A DNA stretch of 39,106 bases from positions 1 through 39,106 of the forward strand of contig JAJYPA010000021.1 of NCBI GenBank assembly GCA_021795795.1. Reading direction: 5' to 3'. The DNA is from Pseudomonadota bacterium (GTDB lineage Bacteria > Pseudomonadota > Gammaproteobacteria > Halothiobacillales > Halothiobacillaceae). Within the stretch, counting starts at the first letter, position 1; each line of letters opens with the position of its first letter. The notes beneath the pieces are model-generated. The model saw only the letters and a list, made by a program, of their open reading frames with translations. It was not told the DNA's origin and searched no databases. Shown here in pieces: positions 1-8,646 of the stretch. The translations under genes were made by a program, and so were the position numbers.

Positions 1-2866
1 GGCGATGTTGTTGCGCAGCGGGAATACCCATGCCCGTATCTTCAATCGCCAATCCATGCAGCCATGCGCCGGCATCGTTCTGGCGACCGGGCAAATACCG
101 CACCCAAACCGAACCACCCACACGGTTATATTTGATCGCGTTCGTCAACACGTTGATCAGCACTTGGCGGGATCGCGTTAAGTCCGCGCAAATCAACAGC
201 TGCTTGGTTGCGTATGGCGCAGAGTCGAGTTCATTGATCAGCGCAATGCCGGTCGAGACGGCGTTATCCGCCACCATATTCAATGCATCGACCAAAATAG
301 CGCCCAAATCCAGCGTTTCCGGCGAGAGCGTCATCTCACCGGCTTCGATTTTCGCCAGATTCAGTACATCGTTGATCAACGTCAACAAATGTTGCCCCGC
401 TTTGAGGATGTGGTCGACAAATCCGCTTTGTTTTTCGGTTAATGGCTCCCGACGACTGGCCGCCATCAGTTGGGTAAACCCGAGAATTGCGTTCAGCGGC
501 GTGCGTAACTCATGCGACATGCTGGAGAGGAACATGGACTTGGCCTTGTTCGCACGATCGGCTGCCTTTCTGCTCTCAATCAAATCCTGCTCGAATTTCA
601 TGCGCTCCAATTGCTGGCGCAGGCTGACGATCAAAATCGCGCAGGAGCTGGCGAAGGGGGTTAAAAAATCAACAAGTTCACTGCCAACACCCTTCTGGCG
701 ATTGGCAATCGCCAGAACACCAACCAGCTCCTCGCCACGGAATAAGGGTATGCCCAGATAATTGCTCAATTGCGGATGCCCCGGAGGGAACCCGCCGCGC
801 CTCGAATCGGTTGCCAGTTCAGGCACGATCACCGGCGCGCGGCTTTTCATAACTTCGCCGATGAGGTTGTCTGGATTGCAAAACATCATGTCACCGGCCA
901 TCACGCGCTCGAAGAGCGCATCGGATTCGGCACTCCAGGACAGATTGGTGATGGCGTGAATTTTCAGGCACGGTGTGGACTTGATGCCATAGAGTACTTC
1001 GCCAATAAAGCCGAATTCGGCATCGGTAACGGCAAGCAATTCTCCGAGCAATTGCGACCAGACACTTTTATCGCCAGCCACAGCGGTTAAAAAGGACTGT
1101 ACGGCCTTGTTCAGCCCACCAAGCAGTTGTTGCTGCGCATCCATTTTTTCCTGCGCACGAACCTCTTCCGTCACATCCTGCGTGATACCGACAAACTGAG
1201 TCACCTGCCCGCCATCATCAAAAATGGCATTGCCTCGAGCACGAAGGTGGCGCCAATCGCCATTGGCATCGCGCACACGATACGCGAACCGAATTGATTG
1301 CCCCTCGAATAACTCCTGCGTGAACGCCGCTTCAATGGCAGCTCGGTCTTCGGGATGAACGCGTTCAAAGATGACCCGACGCTCTGCTTCTGTCGTTTCT
1401 GGCTCAAGCCCCAATAAGCGGGCCAAACCGGCACTGATTTTGACGCGATCGGTGAGCGGATCCAATGCCCATGATCCACTTTGACCATAGCGCTCGCTCA
1501 TATCGCGCAGCTGCTGCATCGCCAATAAATCGGAGGTAATACGATCGAGCTCGCTGACATCCTGAGCAACCGTCACAACGCCGATTTGCCTGCCCTGTTC
1601 ATCGCGCAAAGGGGATTTATTGGTTTCAAAGACACGCTTTTGGCCTGCAATCTCGATCGGCGTTCGAGTGGAAATCGATGAGCCGCAAGCCCAGACACGC
1701 GCATTAGTCTCACGGTTAACCTTCATGGCTTGGGGCGGCAAAAAAAGTTCGGACTTAAGCCCCAGCACAGCTTCAACTGGCTTGCCAAGCAGACGAGCAA
1801 ACGATGTGTTGAGTAGAATGAACTCGTTCGCGGCATTGACGGCCGCAATGGGGTTGGTCGAGCTATCGATAACCGAGCGCAGCAGCGCCCGTTCTCGCTC
1901 CAGGGCTTGTTCGACCTCAAACTGGTCGCTGATATCCGATACAAAGCCCACAAACTGGCTTACGCCATCGACGCGCAACTCACTGACTGCCAAATTAAAC
2001 GGAAAGCGCGATCCATCCTTGCGCTCACCGTCGACCCGTCGACCAATCCCGATGACCTTGGGATCACGCGTCGCCAAAAATCGCATCAAATAGCCATCAT
2101 GGGCGCTGCGCCAGGGTTCTGGCATTAGCATGGACACATTGTGCCCGAGCATTTCCTGTTCGGAATAGCCAAACAACGCTCGAGCTTTGGGATTGACTGC
2201 CTCGATTCGCCCATGCTTATCAATACGAATGATCCCGATGGCAGCCGTCTGCAAAATGGTATTGAGCTCTAGCCCGACCCGCACGTTCTGGCGTTGCAGC
2301 TCGGCACTGCGCTCGGCATCGAGCCTGGCTTGCAGCACCTCAGACAGATTGAGCGCAAAATCCTGGAGCAGGATTTGCTCATCAGCAGAAAACGAGCGGG
2401 GCTCGGTATCCATAATGCACAGCGTACCCACAGCAAACTGCTCGTCGAGCACAAGCGCTACCCCGGCATAGAACCGCACACCATAAGCCCCCGTTACCAG
2501 CTCGGAGTCTTGGGAACGTGGATCTAGCCGGGTATCGGGTATCACCAAAGGATCATAAGGAGGAAGTTGTGTGAATGAGCACAGCGCCTTTTCGCGCTCA
2601 ATGCCATCAAGATCAAGCCCAAATACCACCTTGAAGTGTTGATGGTGCTCATAGGTTAATGCCATTAACGCGATCGGCACATCGAACACACGACAGAGTA
2701 TTTTTACTTTACGCAGAAAAAAATCATTGAGTTCGTCATTGAGAAAATCAAGCTCACGCATGACGCGCAAACGCTCGCTTTCATTGCTAGGTAATGGTGG
2801 CTTGGGGGGAGTGTGATTCAAAAAAAAGACCTTTAAATCAGGGTTGGAACCAATCAACTCAGACAC
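1..2866 (-). CDS. Multi-sensor (GAF/PAS) histidine kinase, 3' part cut by the window edge
   Basis: Translating the minus strand gives 955 residues without a stop before base 1. Visible domains in order are: an N-terminal GAF (about residues 25-190, beginning NESERLRVMRELDFL), a FixL-like PAS (about 199-305), a second PAS (about 324-430), a PAS with PAC-type end (about 450-560), a second GAF (about 580-740), a HisKA dimerisation domain with phospho-acceptor His about 785 in MSHELRTPLNAILGF, then the start of the ATPase domain with N-box NVLTNAIKYN and G1 box IEDTGMGIP. The G2 box and anything beyond, such as a receiver, lie outside the window. No transmembrane segment is seen, so it is probably a cytoplasmic sensor; the ligand is unknown. 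The start is uncertain. GTG at 2866 is the first start after an in-frame TAA; an ATG at 2761 would cut into the GAF domain. No strong ribosome-binding site is visible. Confidence 0.85.
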   Translation of the reverse strand, partial: MSELIGSNPDLKVFFLNHTPPKPPLPSNESERLRVMRELDFLNDELNDFFLRKVKILCRVFDVPIALMALTYEHHQHFKVVFGLDLDGIEREKALCSFTQLPPYDPLVIPDTRLDPRSQDSELVTGAYGVRFYAGVALVLDEQFAVGTLCIMDTEPRSFSADEQILLQDFALNLSEVLQARLDAERSAELQRQNVRVGLELNTILQTAAIGIIRIDKHGRIEAVNPKARALFGYSEQEMLGHNVSMLMPEPWRSAHDGYLMRFLATRDPKVIGIGRRVDGERKDGSRFPFNLAVSELRVDGVSQFVGFVSDISDQFEVEQALERERALLRSVIDSSTNPIAAVNAANEFILLNTSFARLLGKPVEAVLGLKSELFLPPQAMKVNRETNARVWACGSSISTRTPIEIAGQKRVFETNKSPLRDEQGRQIGVVTVAQDVSELDRITSDLLAMQQLRDMSERYGQSGSWALDPLTDRVKISAGLARLLGLEPETTEAERRVIFERVHPEDRAAIEAAFTQELFEGQSIRFAYRVRDANGDWRHLRARGNAIFDDGGQVTQFVGITQDVTEEVRAQEKMDAQQQLLGGLNKAVQSFLTAVAGDKSVWSQLLGELLAVTDAEFGFIGEVLYGIKSTPCLKIHAITNLSWSAESDALFERVMAGDMMFCNPDNLIGEVMKSRAPVIVPELATDSRRGGFPPGHPQLSNYLGIPLFRGEELVGVLAIANRQKGVGSELVDFLTPFASSCAILIVSLRQQLERMKFEQDLIESRKAADRANKAKSMFLSSMSHELRTPLNAILGFTQLMAASRREPLTEKQSGFVDHILKAGQHLLTLINDVLNLAKIEAGEMTLSPETLDLGAILVDALNMVADNAVSTGIALINELDSAPYATKQLLICADLTRSRQVLINVLTNAIKYNRVGGSVWVRYLPGRQNDAGAWLHGLAIEDTGMGIPAAQQHR

Positions 2867-2932
2867 CGATTAGTGTCGGAGAAATCAGAATCCATGCAAG
2901 ACAAGCCGAATATAACTTGACCGAAAATCATA

Positions 2933-2963
2933 GGGCACCTCGAAAAAACCTTTCGAGATGCCC
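2933..2963. repeat. Imperfect inverted repeat (hairpin)
   Basis: GGGCACCTCGAAA and TTTCGAGATGCCC form a 13-bp stem with one mismatch and a 5-nt loop. It lies downstream of the minus-strand OmpA-domain gene and upstream of the minus-strand kinase. It may be a terminator or a dispersed palindromic repeat. There is no clean U-run immediately after it on the minus strand, so a terminator role is only tentative. Confidence 0.6.
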
Positions 2964-2967
2964 ATGC

Positions 2968-2983
2968 ACCCCAAAAATGGGGT
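2968..2983. repeat. Short hairpin next to the longer inverted repeat
   Basis: ACCCCA and TGGGGT flank a 4-nt A-rich loop. Together with the hairpin at 2933-2963 it makes two tandem stem-loops in the 195-bp gap between the OmpA-domain gene and the kinase. It may help end transcription of the OmpA-domain gene on the minus strand. No other feature is seen in this gap. Confidence 0.45.
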
Positions 2984-3061
2984 TATTCAAGGTTCCCACC
3001 AGAAAACAGAATCAACTCGGCAGCGAACAAGTCCCCCTTTGCTCGCCACTAAGCAAAAATT

Positions 3062-3712
3062 TTACTGTGCAGGGACGATCAGGATATCGACCCGGCGATT
3101 TTGCGCCCGGCCTGCTGCTGTCGCGTTGGAGGCGATCGGGCGCGTCATGCCGTAACCAACCGCCTGAATGCGGTTATAGGGCACGCCATACTGTGACAGC
3201 GCACTGGCCACGCTTTGCGCGCGATTGAGCGAAAGCTGCTGGTTGTATGTCGCCGAGCCAGTCGAGTCGGTATTGCCTTCTACTCGCACGACCGTGCCGG
3301 GATACTGATTGACGCTTTGCGCCAGTTGTTGCAACACGGGCATGAACTGCGGTTTCAGCGTCGCGCTATTGGTATTGAAGGTGATTGCCTCGGGCGCCTG
3401 CAAATGGATGCCATCACCCTGACGCTGAACCTCAACACCGGTATTGGCCATTTGCTGCTGCAACTGTGCCGCCTGTTTATCCATCTGGTTGCCGATCAGA
3501 CCACCGACCCCTGCCCCTACCGCAGCACCGATCAGCGTACCGCCCGTCTTGTTACCACTACCTGCGATGAGGTTACCGGCCAACGCACCGATACCGGCAC
3601 CGATCGTTGCGCCACCTGCCGTTTTGCCGTATTGCCCCTGATAGGGATTTTGTGCACAGCCAGCCAGAACAGTCATGGCGGCCATCACGCCGAATACAAC
3701 GATTTTTTTCAT
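3062..3712 (-). CDS. OmpA-family outer-membrane lipoprotein with glycine-zipper (YiaD-like)
   Basis: The protein is 216 residues long. A lipoprotein signal ends in the lipobox LAGC with Cys19. It is followed by a Gly/Ala-rich glycine-zipper stretch (about residues 30-80, repeated GxGxGxxxG patterns), a short Gln-rich linker, and a C-terminal OmpA peptidoglycan-binding domain (about 105-215) with the NTDSTGS, LSLNRAQSV and NRRVDI signatures. Family knowledge places such proteins in the outer membrane, tethered to peptidoglycan. The ATG at 3712 is preceded by AGGAG at good spacing and gives the lipobox at the correct distance, so longer in-frame extensions are rejected. It appears to be transcribed alone, since bioF upstream is about 270 bp away. 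Confidence 0.9.
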   Translation of the reverse strand: MKKIVVFGVMAAMTVLAGCAQNPYQGQYGKTAGGATIGAGIGALAGNLIAGSGNKTGGTLIGAAVGAGVGGLIGNQMDKQAAQLQQQMANTGVEVQRQGDGIHLQAPEAITFNTNSATLKPQFMPVLQQLAQSVNQYPGTVVRVEGNTDSTGSATYNQQLSLNRAQSVASALSQYGVPYNRIQAVGYGMTRPIASNATAAGRAQNRRVDILIVPAQ

Positions 3713-3981
3713 CTCAAGAACTCCTGTTGCCCCGCTGATGCGGGAATAAACCGACCAGAATCTGGCCAAACACCCAACTGTCAAAAGCAAGCCTTCACTT
3801 AAGGAGCCTCTGCCAGAATAACAGCGTTCCAATCGACCGGGACGAAAACCTCAGCTGCCCCCACATGCACCACAGGTGGGCTACCGAATCGCCGCCAGAT
3901 CAAGGACGTATTAGCGGCCATCTGACAACAGGCAGGTGTTGTGTTCACGCACCAAGGCCCGGCTCTATTTATAGCATTTTT
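3713..3981. other. Intergenic region between bioF and the OmpA-domain gene
   Basis: No convincing gene is present. It contains TTAAGGAGCCTCTGC at 3797-3811, identical over 14 bases to the left end of the MITE at 36236 and likewise preceded by a YTAA sequence, so it may be an orphan element end. It also holds a perfect hairpin ACAACA-GGCAGG-TGTTGT at 3925-3942 and an A/T-rich stretch just after the bioF stop. The promoter of the OmpA-domain gene should lie in the part nearest 3713-3800, but I cannot assign boxes with confidence. Confidence 0.4.
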
Positions 3982-5199
3982 TTATATCGTCGGCTTCGAT
4001 CTTGGCTTCTCCGCCAGAAGATCCTCCAATGCGTTGGTCAGGCGCACTACATGTGTCTGGGTATGCGCCGCACTGATCGTGACACGTAGCCGGGACGCGC
4101 CCTGGGGCACGGTCGGTGGGCGAATCGCCGGCACCCATAATCCGGCATCCGCCAACTGGGTCGACCAGGCAACGGCCTGAGTGCTGTCGCCGACCAGTAC
4201 CGGCTGGATGGGCGTTTCCGATGGCATCAACTCGATGCCCGGTGGCAGCCCCCGCTTGAACTCCGCCACGCGCGTGCGCCAATTCGCTCGCAAGTCAGTT
4301 GCAGATTGCACGATGGCAAGGCTCGCCAGTGTCGCCACGGCCAGGGCAGGCGGCTGCGCGGTGGTGAACAGGTAACTGCGCGCGCGTTGCAACAGCACTT
4401 CGACAGGCTGCGACGCACCGGCCACAAACGCCCCCGCCGTGCCAAACGCCTTGCCGAGCGTACCGACCTGAACGAGGTATTCGGGCACGCCCGCGTCGAT
4501 CAACCCGAGCTCGGACAAAGAACCTCGCCCCGCCTCACCCCAGACGGCAAAGCCATGAGCATCATCAACCACGAGCCATGCATCAAATTCTTCCGCCAGT
4601 GCCATCAAGTCGGCCAACGGTGCCACGTCGCCATCCATGCTGAATACGCCATCGGTCAGAAGCATTCGCGTACCGGTCGCCCGCATCAAAAGGCGTCGGG
4701 CATCGGCCATGTCGCCGTGGCGGTAGCGCCGCAAGGTCGCGCCGGAAAGCTGGGCGGCGTCGACCAGCGAGGCGTGATTTAATTTGTCGGCGACCACGGT
4801 GTCGCCACGCCCAACCAGACCGCCCACCACGGCCAGATTCGCCATATAACCTGTGGAAAACAGCAAGCTACGGTCGACGCGCAACCACTCGGCCAACGCG
4901 GATTCCAGTGCATCGTGCGGCTCGAAATGTCCGTTGACCAGATGCGCCGCCCCCGAGCCCACACCCCAACGTGCCGCCCCCATCTGCAAGGCGGCCACGA
5001 TGTCGGGGTGATTGGCCAGACCAAGATAGTCGTTGCTGCAAAAAGTCAGGAGTTCGCGCCCGTCCACCCGCATCCTGACGCCCTGTGGCGACTGCCCGAC
5101 CCGCAATCGCCGCTCCAGCCCTTCGGCGCGGCGCGTATCAAGCCAATGTGTCCAATCGCGTGTTGTGATAATTTCAATCCCCAAAACTAAATATGGCAA
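3982..5199 (-). CDS. bioF: 8-amino-7-oxononanoate synthase (biotin synthesis)
   Basis: This is a PLP-dependent enzyme of the alpha-oxoamine synthase family. It condenses pimeloyl-ACP/CoA with alanine to make 8-amino-7-oxononanoate (KAPA) in biotin biosynthesis. The 405-residue frame shows TFCSNDYLGLANHP near the N-terminus, LVVDDAHGFAVWG (Asp and His near PLP) and the Schiff-base lysine in QVGTLGKAFGTAGAF. Its length is slightly above the roughly 385 residues usual for the family. No ATG is available near the expected N-terminus: the choices are TTG at 5199 or TTG at 5184, neither with a clear ribosome-binding site. The 5' end abuts or overlaps the divergent histidine kinase gene. bioB is about 30 kb away, so the biotin genes are not clustered here. 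Confidence 0.92.
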   Translation of the reverse strand: MPYLVLGIEIITTRDWTHWLDTRRAEGLERRLRVGQSPQGVRMRVDGRELLTFCSNDYLGLANHPDIVAALQMGAARWGVGSGAAHLVNGHFEPHDALESALAEWLRVDRSLLFSTGYMANLAVVGGLVGRGDTVVADKLNHASLVDAAQLSGATLRRYRHGDMADARRLLMRATGTRMLLTDGVFSMDGDVAPLADLMALAEEFDAWLVVDDAHGFAVWGEAGRGSLSELGLIDAGVPEYLVQVGTLGKAFGTAGAFVAGASQPVEVLLQRARSYLFTTAQPPALAVATLASLAIVQSATDLRANWRTRVAEFKRGLPPGIELMPSETPIQPVLVGDSTQAVAWSTQLADAGLWVPAIRPPTVPQGASRLRVTISAAHTQTHVVRLTNALEDLLAEKPRSKPTI

Positions 5200-5213
5200 C
5201 CCATCGGTTCATC

Positions 5214-7175
5214 ATGCGCCTTCCCGTGAACATTTTCCTCTGGACCTTCGGCGCCACGCTGCTGCCGGTGCTGGCGTTGGTTTGGGGCGTCACCGCGTTC
5301 AGCGAACATCGGTTCCAGTCAGAAGTCAACCGTGAGATCGGCGACAATATCCAGTCGCTCACGGGGGAAATCAACAACCGGCTGCGTTATGAGCGCGAGG
5401 TTTTGCGCGGTATTGCCCACTCCCAACCCATTCAAACCATGCTCAATGTCCTGGTTGCCTCCGCCGAGGGCATACGCCACTCCGATCTGACTTCAGACCG
5501 GATTCGCGCCAACTCGTTTCTGGCCGGGTTGCAACGCACCGTACCTGGTCTCGGCAGCATCCGCATTCTCGATGCGGCGGGCAATACCGTCGTCAAGACC
5601 ACGCTGGGTCGGGCCGCGCCGCCCATGTTCCAGAGCCTGAGCCAGGTCAACTACGTCGAAGAGGAACTCGACAACCCCGCGTTCCTCAATCAGCTCCAAT
5701 CACTGCCCATGGAAGATGTAAGTTTCATCATGCTGCCGCCCTCGCTCTGGGATGTTGCTCCCGGGCAATTTCCGAGCATGTTGTACGGCGTTTATCCCTT
5801 GAGGAACTTCGGTGATCATCACGCAGGTTATGTGGTGTTAAACACCTATGGTGAATATCTCGATCAGATATTGTCGCTTTCCCCCAAGCCGCGCAACAGT
5901 CATGTCATGGTGATCGAACACGACCCCGGCAATCCGCAACGCGATGGCCTGGTTCTGTACAACGACCAGACCGGCCGGTTGTTCGTGACACCGGAAGAAT
6001 CAAATCCGAACACCAATCCTCAATACGCGCAGACGATCGACCACGGTCTGTTCTGGCAAACGGCCGTGGCGCTCTCTAATGGCGTATATCTGGCGCAAGA
6101 CGGGAAAACCCGCACCTACTTCCAGGAATACCACCCGTATCCGTACAGCCTGGTGTCGTGGTTCATTATGCTGAAGACGCCAGCGGACGTCACATCCGCT
6201 CCCTTTCAGGATATCCATCACAGCCTTTGGGGCTTCACGCTGCTCGCACTGGGCATCAGCCTGTTGCTGGCTGGTTTGGGCGCCCGTTATTTCTCTCGCC
6301 CGATAGCTCGACTCGGGCTCAGTCTCAAGCATTTTGCCGATGGCAACCCGCACGAAATCATCCCGGTTGATTCGCGCACCACGGAAGTTCGCCAACTCCA
6401 GCAGTCATTCCGCTACCTGACCGAACATCTCACCGAAGAAGCCCACAAACGGCAAGCTGCTGAACGGCAAATGCTGCAACAGGCCAAACTCGCCTCCATC
6501 GGTGAAATGGCGGCTGGCATCGGGCATGAGATCAACAATCCGCTCAACAATATACTCACACTGACCCGCCTGCTGGAGCGCCAGTTACCGTCCGAAAAAA
6601 CTGAATTACACGCCGACCTTGAAGATCTGCGCGCCGAGGCCTTGCGGGTGGGTCATATCGTGCGGGGCGTGATGAACTTCGCCCGCCAGCTTCCGCCCGA
6701 TCACCAACCCACGCCGATCACCCAGTGGCTGCTCGATCTGATTGATCGACTGCAACCCGAAGCCATGGAAGCCGATGTCTTCCTCAACCTGTCGCTGGAT
6801 GAACAGGATTGTGTGGCGAGCTTCGATCCGAACCAGATCGGACAGGTCGTGCTCAATCTGGTGCGCAATGCCATACATGCCTCGCCACCGATGGGTGAAA
6901 TCACCATCACCGCCCACTGCAAACCCGATTCCTTAGAGATTGAAGTACTCGACAATGGCAAAGGCATCGAACCAGAAGCCCTGGATAAAGTGTTCGACCC
7001 CTTCTTCACCACCAAATCCGTGGACAAGGGCACGGGTCTTGGATTATCCATTAGTCTTGGCATCGTGCAATATCATGGCGGTACACTTAAGATCGAGAAC
7101 CGCCAAGACCGCAGCGGCGTGCGCGCCTTCTTGTGCCTGCCACGTGAAAAATCCGGGCCACGTGTTGGCCACTAG
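5214..7175 (+). CDS. Membrane sensor histidine kinase, partner of the adjacent sigma54-type regulator
   Basis: The 653-residue kinase has a first membrane segment at about residues 5-25, a large periplasmic region of about 300 residues (probably Cache-like), a second membrane segment at about 336-358, a HAMP linker (about 360-410), HisKA with phospho-acceptor His438 in GEMAAGIGHEINNPLNNIL, and a HATPase with N-box NLVRNAIHASP, G1 DNGKGIEP and G2 GTGLGLSI. The H-box follows the NtrB/DctB style that pairs with sigma54 activators. ATG at 5193 would add seven residues and overlap bioF; ATG at 5214 begins right before the hydrophobic segment and is preferred, although neither has a good ribosome-binding site. 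The response regulator follows after 55 bp. By position near soxYZ it may sense a sulfur compound (inference), resembling the TspS/TspR system that I recall being reported for sox control in Acidithiobacillus caldus. Confidence 0.9.
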   Translation: MRLPVNIFLWTFGATLLPVLALVWGVTAFSEHRFQSEVNREIGDNIQSLTGEINNRLRYEREVLRGIAHSQPIQTMLNVLVASAEGIRHSDLTSDRIRANSFLAGLQRTVPGLGSIRILDAAGNTVVKTTLGRAAPPMFQSLSQVNYVEEELDNPAFLNQLQSLPMEDVSFIMLPPSLWDVAPGQFPSMLYGVYPLRNFGDHHAGYVVLNTYGEYLDQILSLSPKPRNSHVMVIEHDPGNPQRDGLVLYNDQTGRLFVTPEESNPNTNPQYAQTIDHGLFWQTAVALSNGVYLAQDGKTRTYFQEYHPYPYSLVSWFIMLKTPADVTSAPFQDIHHSLWGFTLLALGISLLLAGLGARYFSRPIARLGLSLKHFADGNPHEIIPVDSRTTEVRQLQQSFRYLTEHLTEEAHKRQAAERQMLQQAKLASIGEMAAGIGHEINNPLNNILTLTRLLERQLPSEKTELHADLEDLRAEALRVGHIVRGVMNFARQLPPDHQPTPITQWLLDLIDRLQPEAMEADVFLNLSLDEQDCVASFDPNQIGQVVLNLVRNAIHASPPMGEITITAHCKPDSLEIEVLDNGKGIEPEALDKVFDPFFTTKSVDKGTGLGLSISLGIVQYHGGTLKIENRQDRSGVRAFLCLPREKSGPRVGH

Positions 7176-7230
7176 TGTTCAGGCCATCGAAGACCTGCGA
7201 ACAGATACCCAATTCATTTCAGACAAAACC

Positions 7231-8610
7231 ATGACCAAATTACCGCTGATTGCCTTTATTGATGACGACCCTCGCGCCAGCGAGCTGTTCAGCCGCTATG
7301 CCCAGACCGAAGGCCTGCAGGTGCAAGGATTCCAGTCGGTTGAGGCAGCCCAGCCCTGGCTGGAAAACAACCCGGCCGATCTGATCATTTCGGATCTCAA
7401 GATGCCGGGCATGAGCGGCTTGGAGTTCCTCTCCTGGCTGCGGCAGCGTGATACCGAAGTACCATTTGTCCTGATCACCGGTTACTCGACGCTCGACAAT
7501 GCCATTGATGCGCTGCGACTGGGTGCCAACGATTTCATCAAAAAGCCCTACGACCCCGAAGATCTGGTGCAGCTCACCCACCGGTTATTGAGAAGGGACC
7601 CCGACCCAGATACGCACGACTTCTCCGAAGCAGAACGCGCCATGTTGGGCAGCTCACCCGCGATTGCCGGTGTCTATCGCGTCATCGACAAAATCCACGA
7701 CGTGCGCATCAATGTGATGATCGAAGGGGAATCCGGCAGTGGCAAGGAACTCGCCGCGCGTGCCATTCATGATCGCTCCGATTTTGCTGACAAACCCTAT
7801 ATCGTCATCGATTGCGGTGCACTGACCGACACCCTGCTCGAAAACGAACTGTTCGGTCACGAAAAAGGCGCTTATACCGGCGCTTCCAGCACCAAACCCG
7901 GTCTGCTTGAAGTTGCCAGCGGCGGGACGGTATTTCTGGATGAAATCGGCAATATCTCAGATGCCATGCAGGTCAAACTGCTGCGCGTGATTCAGGAACA
8001 GCAAATCACGCGCGTCGGTGGAGTCACACCCATCAAGATCGACGTCCGTTTCATTGTCGCCAGCAACCGCGACCTCGCACAGATGGTTGCCCAAGGCAGT
8101 TTCCGCCACGATTTGTATCACCGCCTGCACGTCGTCCGCCTGCGCATCCCGCCACTGCGCGAACGCAAGGAAGACATCCCGATCCTCGTCAATCACTTTA
8201 TCCGCCACTTCGCGGCCCGCTATAACCGTCCTGCCGAACGCTTCAATGCCAGATGCATGGCGCGCATTCTCGAGTACACATGGCCGGGCAACATCCGCGA
8301 GCTGAAAAATATGATCGAGCGCGCCGTCGCGCTATCGAGCGAGGCCGAAATCCGGTTGGATCAGGAAGCTGAGGCAACGCCACCTTGGGCATCGGCCCTG
8401 ATTCGCCCCCAATCATCCGGCGGTGCGGAGGCCATCGATACCGATCATCCGACACTGGATGTACTTGAGCGGCGTTATATCGAAAAACTGCTCAAGGAAT
8501 ACGACGGCAATCGTGAAAAAACCGCACAGACGCTGGGCATCAACAAGTCCACCCTCTGGCGGAAACTGCAGAGTTACGAGCAATCGGCCCCAGACGATTT
8601 TCCTGTGTGA
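7231..8610 (+). CDS. Sigma54-dependent NtrC-family response regulator
   Basis: The 459-residue protein has three domains. The receiver (1-120) has acidic residues Asp11-13, phospho-acceptor Asp55 in IISDLKMPG and a conserved Lys in [11 protein letters not shown]. The AAA+ sigma54 activation domain (about 140-380) has Walker A GESGSGKE, the sigma54-contact loop as GAYTGA, Walker [10 protein letters not shown] and the arginine-finger region [14 protein letters not shown]. The C-terminal Fis-type helix-turn-helix reads [21 protein letters not shown]. Phe-to-Tyr in the GAFTGA loop is a known functional variant. The ATG at 7231 starts exactly at the receiver, so the longer in-frame opening that overlaps the kinase is rejected. 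It should activate RpoN promoters, and the soxY promoter at 9936 is the obvious nearby candidate target. Confidence 0.93.
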   Translation: MTKLPLIAFIDDDPRASELFSRYAQTEGLQVQGFQSVEAAQPWLENNPADLIISDLKMPGMSGLEFLSWLRQRDTEVPFVLITGYSTLDNAIDALRLGANDFIKKPYDPEDLVQLTHRLLRRDPDPDTHDFSEAERAMLGSSPAIAGVYRVIDKIHDVRINVMIEGESGSGKELAARAIHDRSDFADKPYIVIDCGALTDTLLENELFGHEKGAYTGASSTKPGLLEVASGGTVFLDEIGNISDAMQVKLLRVIQEQQITRVGGVTPIKIDVRFIVASNRDLAQMVAQGSFRHDLYHRLHVVRLRIPPLRERKEDIPILVNHFIRHFAARYNRPAERFNARCMARILEYTWPGNIRELKNMIERAVALSSEAEIRLDQEAEATPPWASALIRPQSSGGAEAIDTDHPTLDVLERRYIEKLLKEYDGNREKTAQTLGINKSTLWRKLQSYEQSAPDDFPV

Positions 8611-8646
8611 TACGGAACAGGATCCTCAATGCACGCGGGGGTCTGT

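Noticed and set aside
30..761. Long plus-strand open frame
   Set aside because: It is antisense to the HisKA/GAF part of the minus-strand kinase, which has clear motifs; its own translation is Ser/Arg-rich without recognisable features.
3215..3802. Plus-strand open frame of 195 codons
   Set aside because: It is a shadow of the OmpA-domain lipoprotein gene on the other strand.
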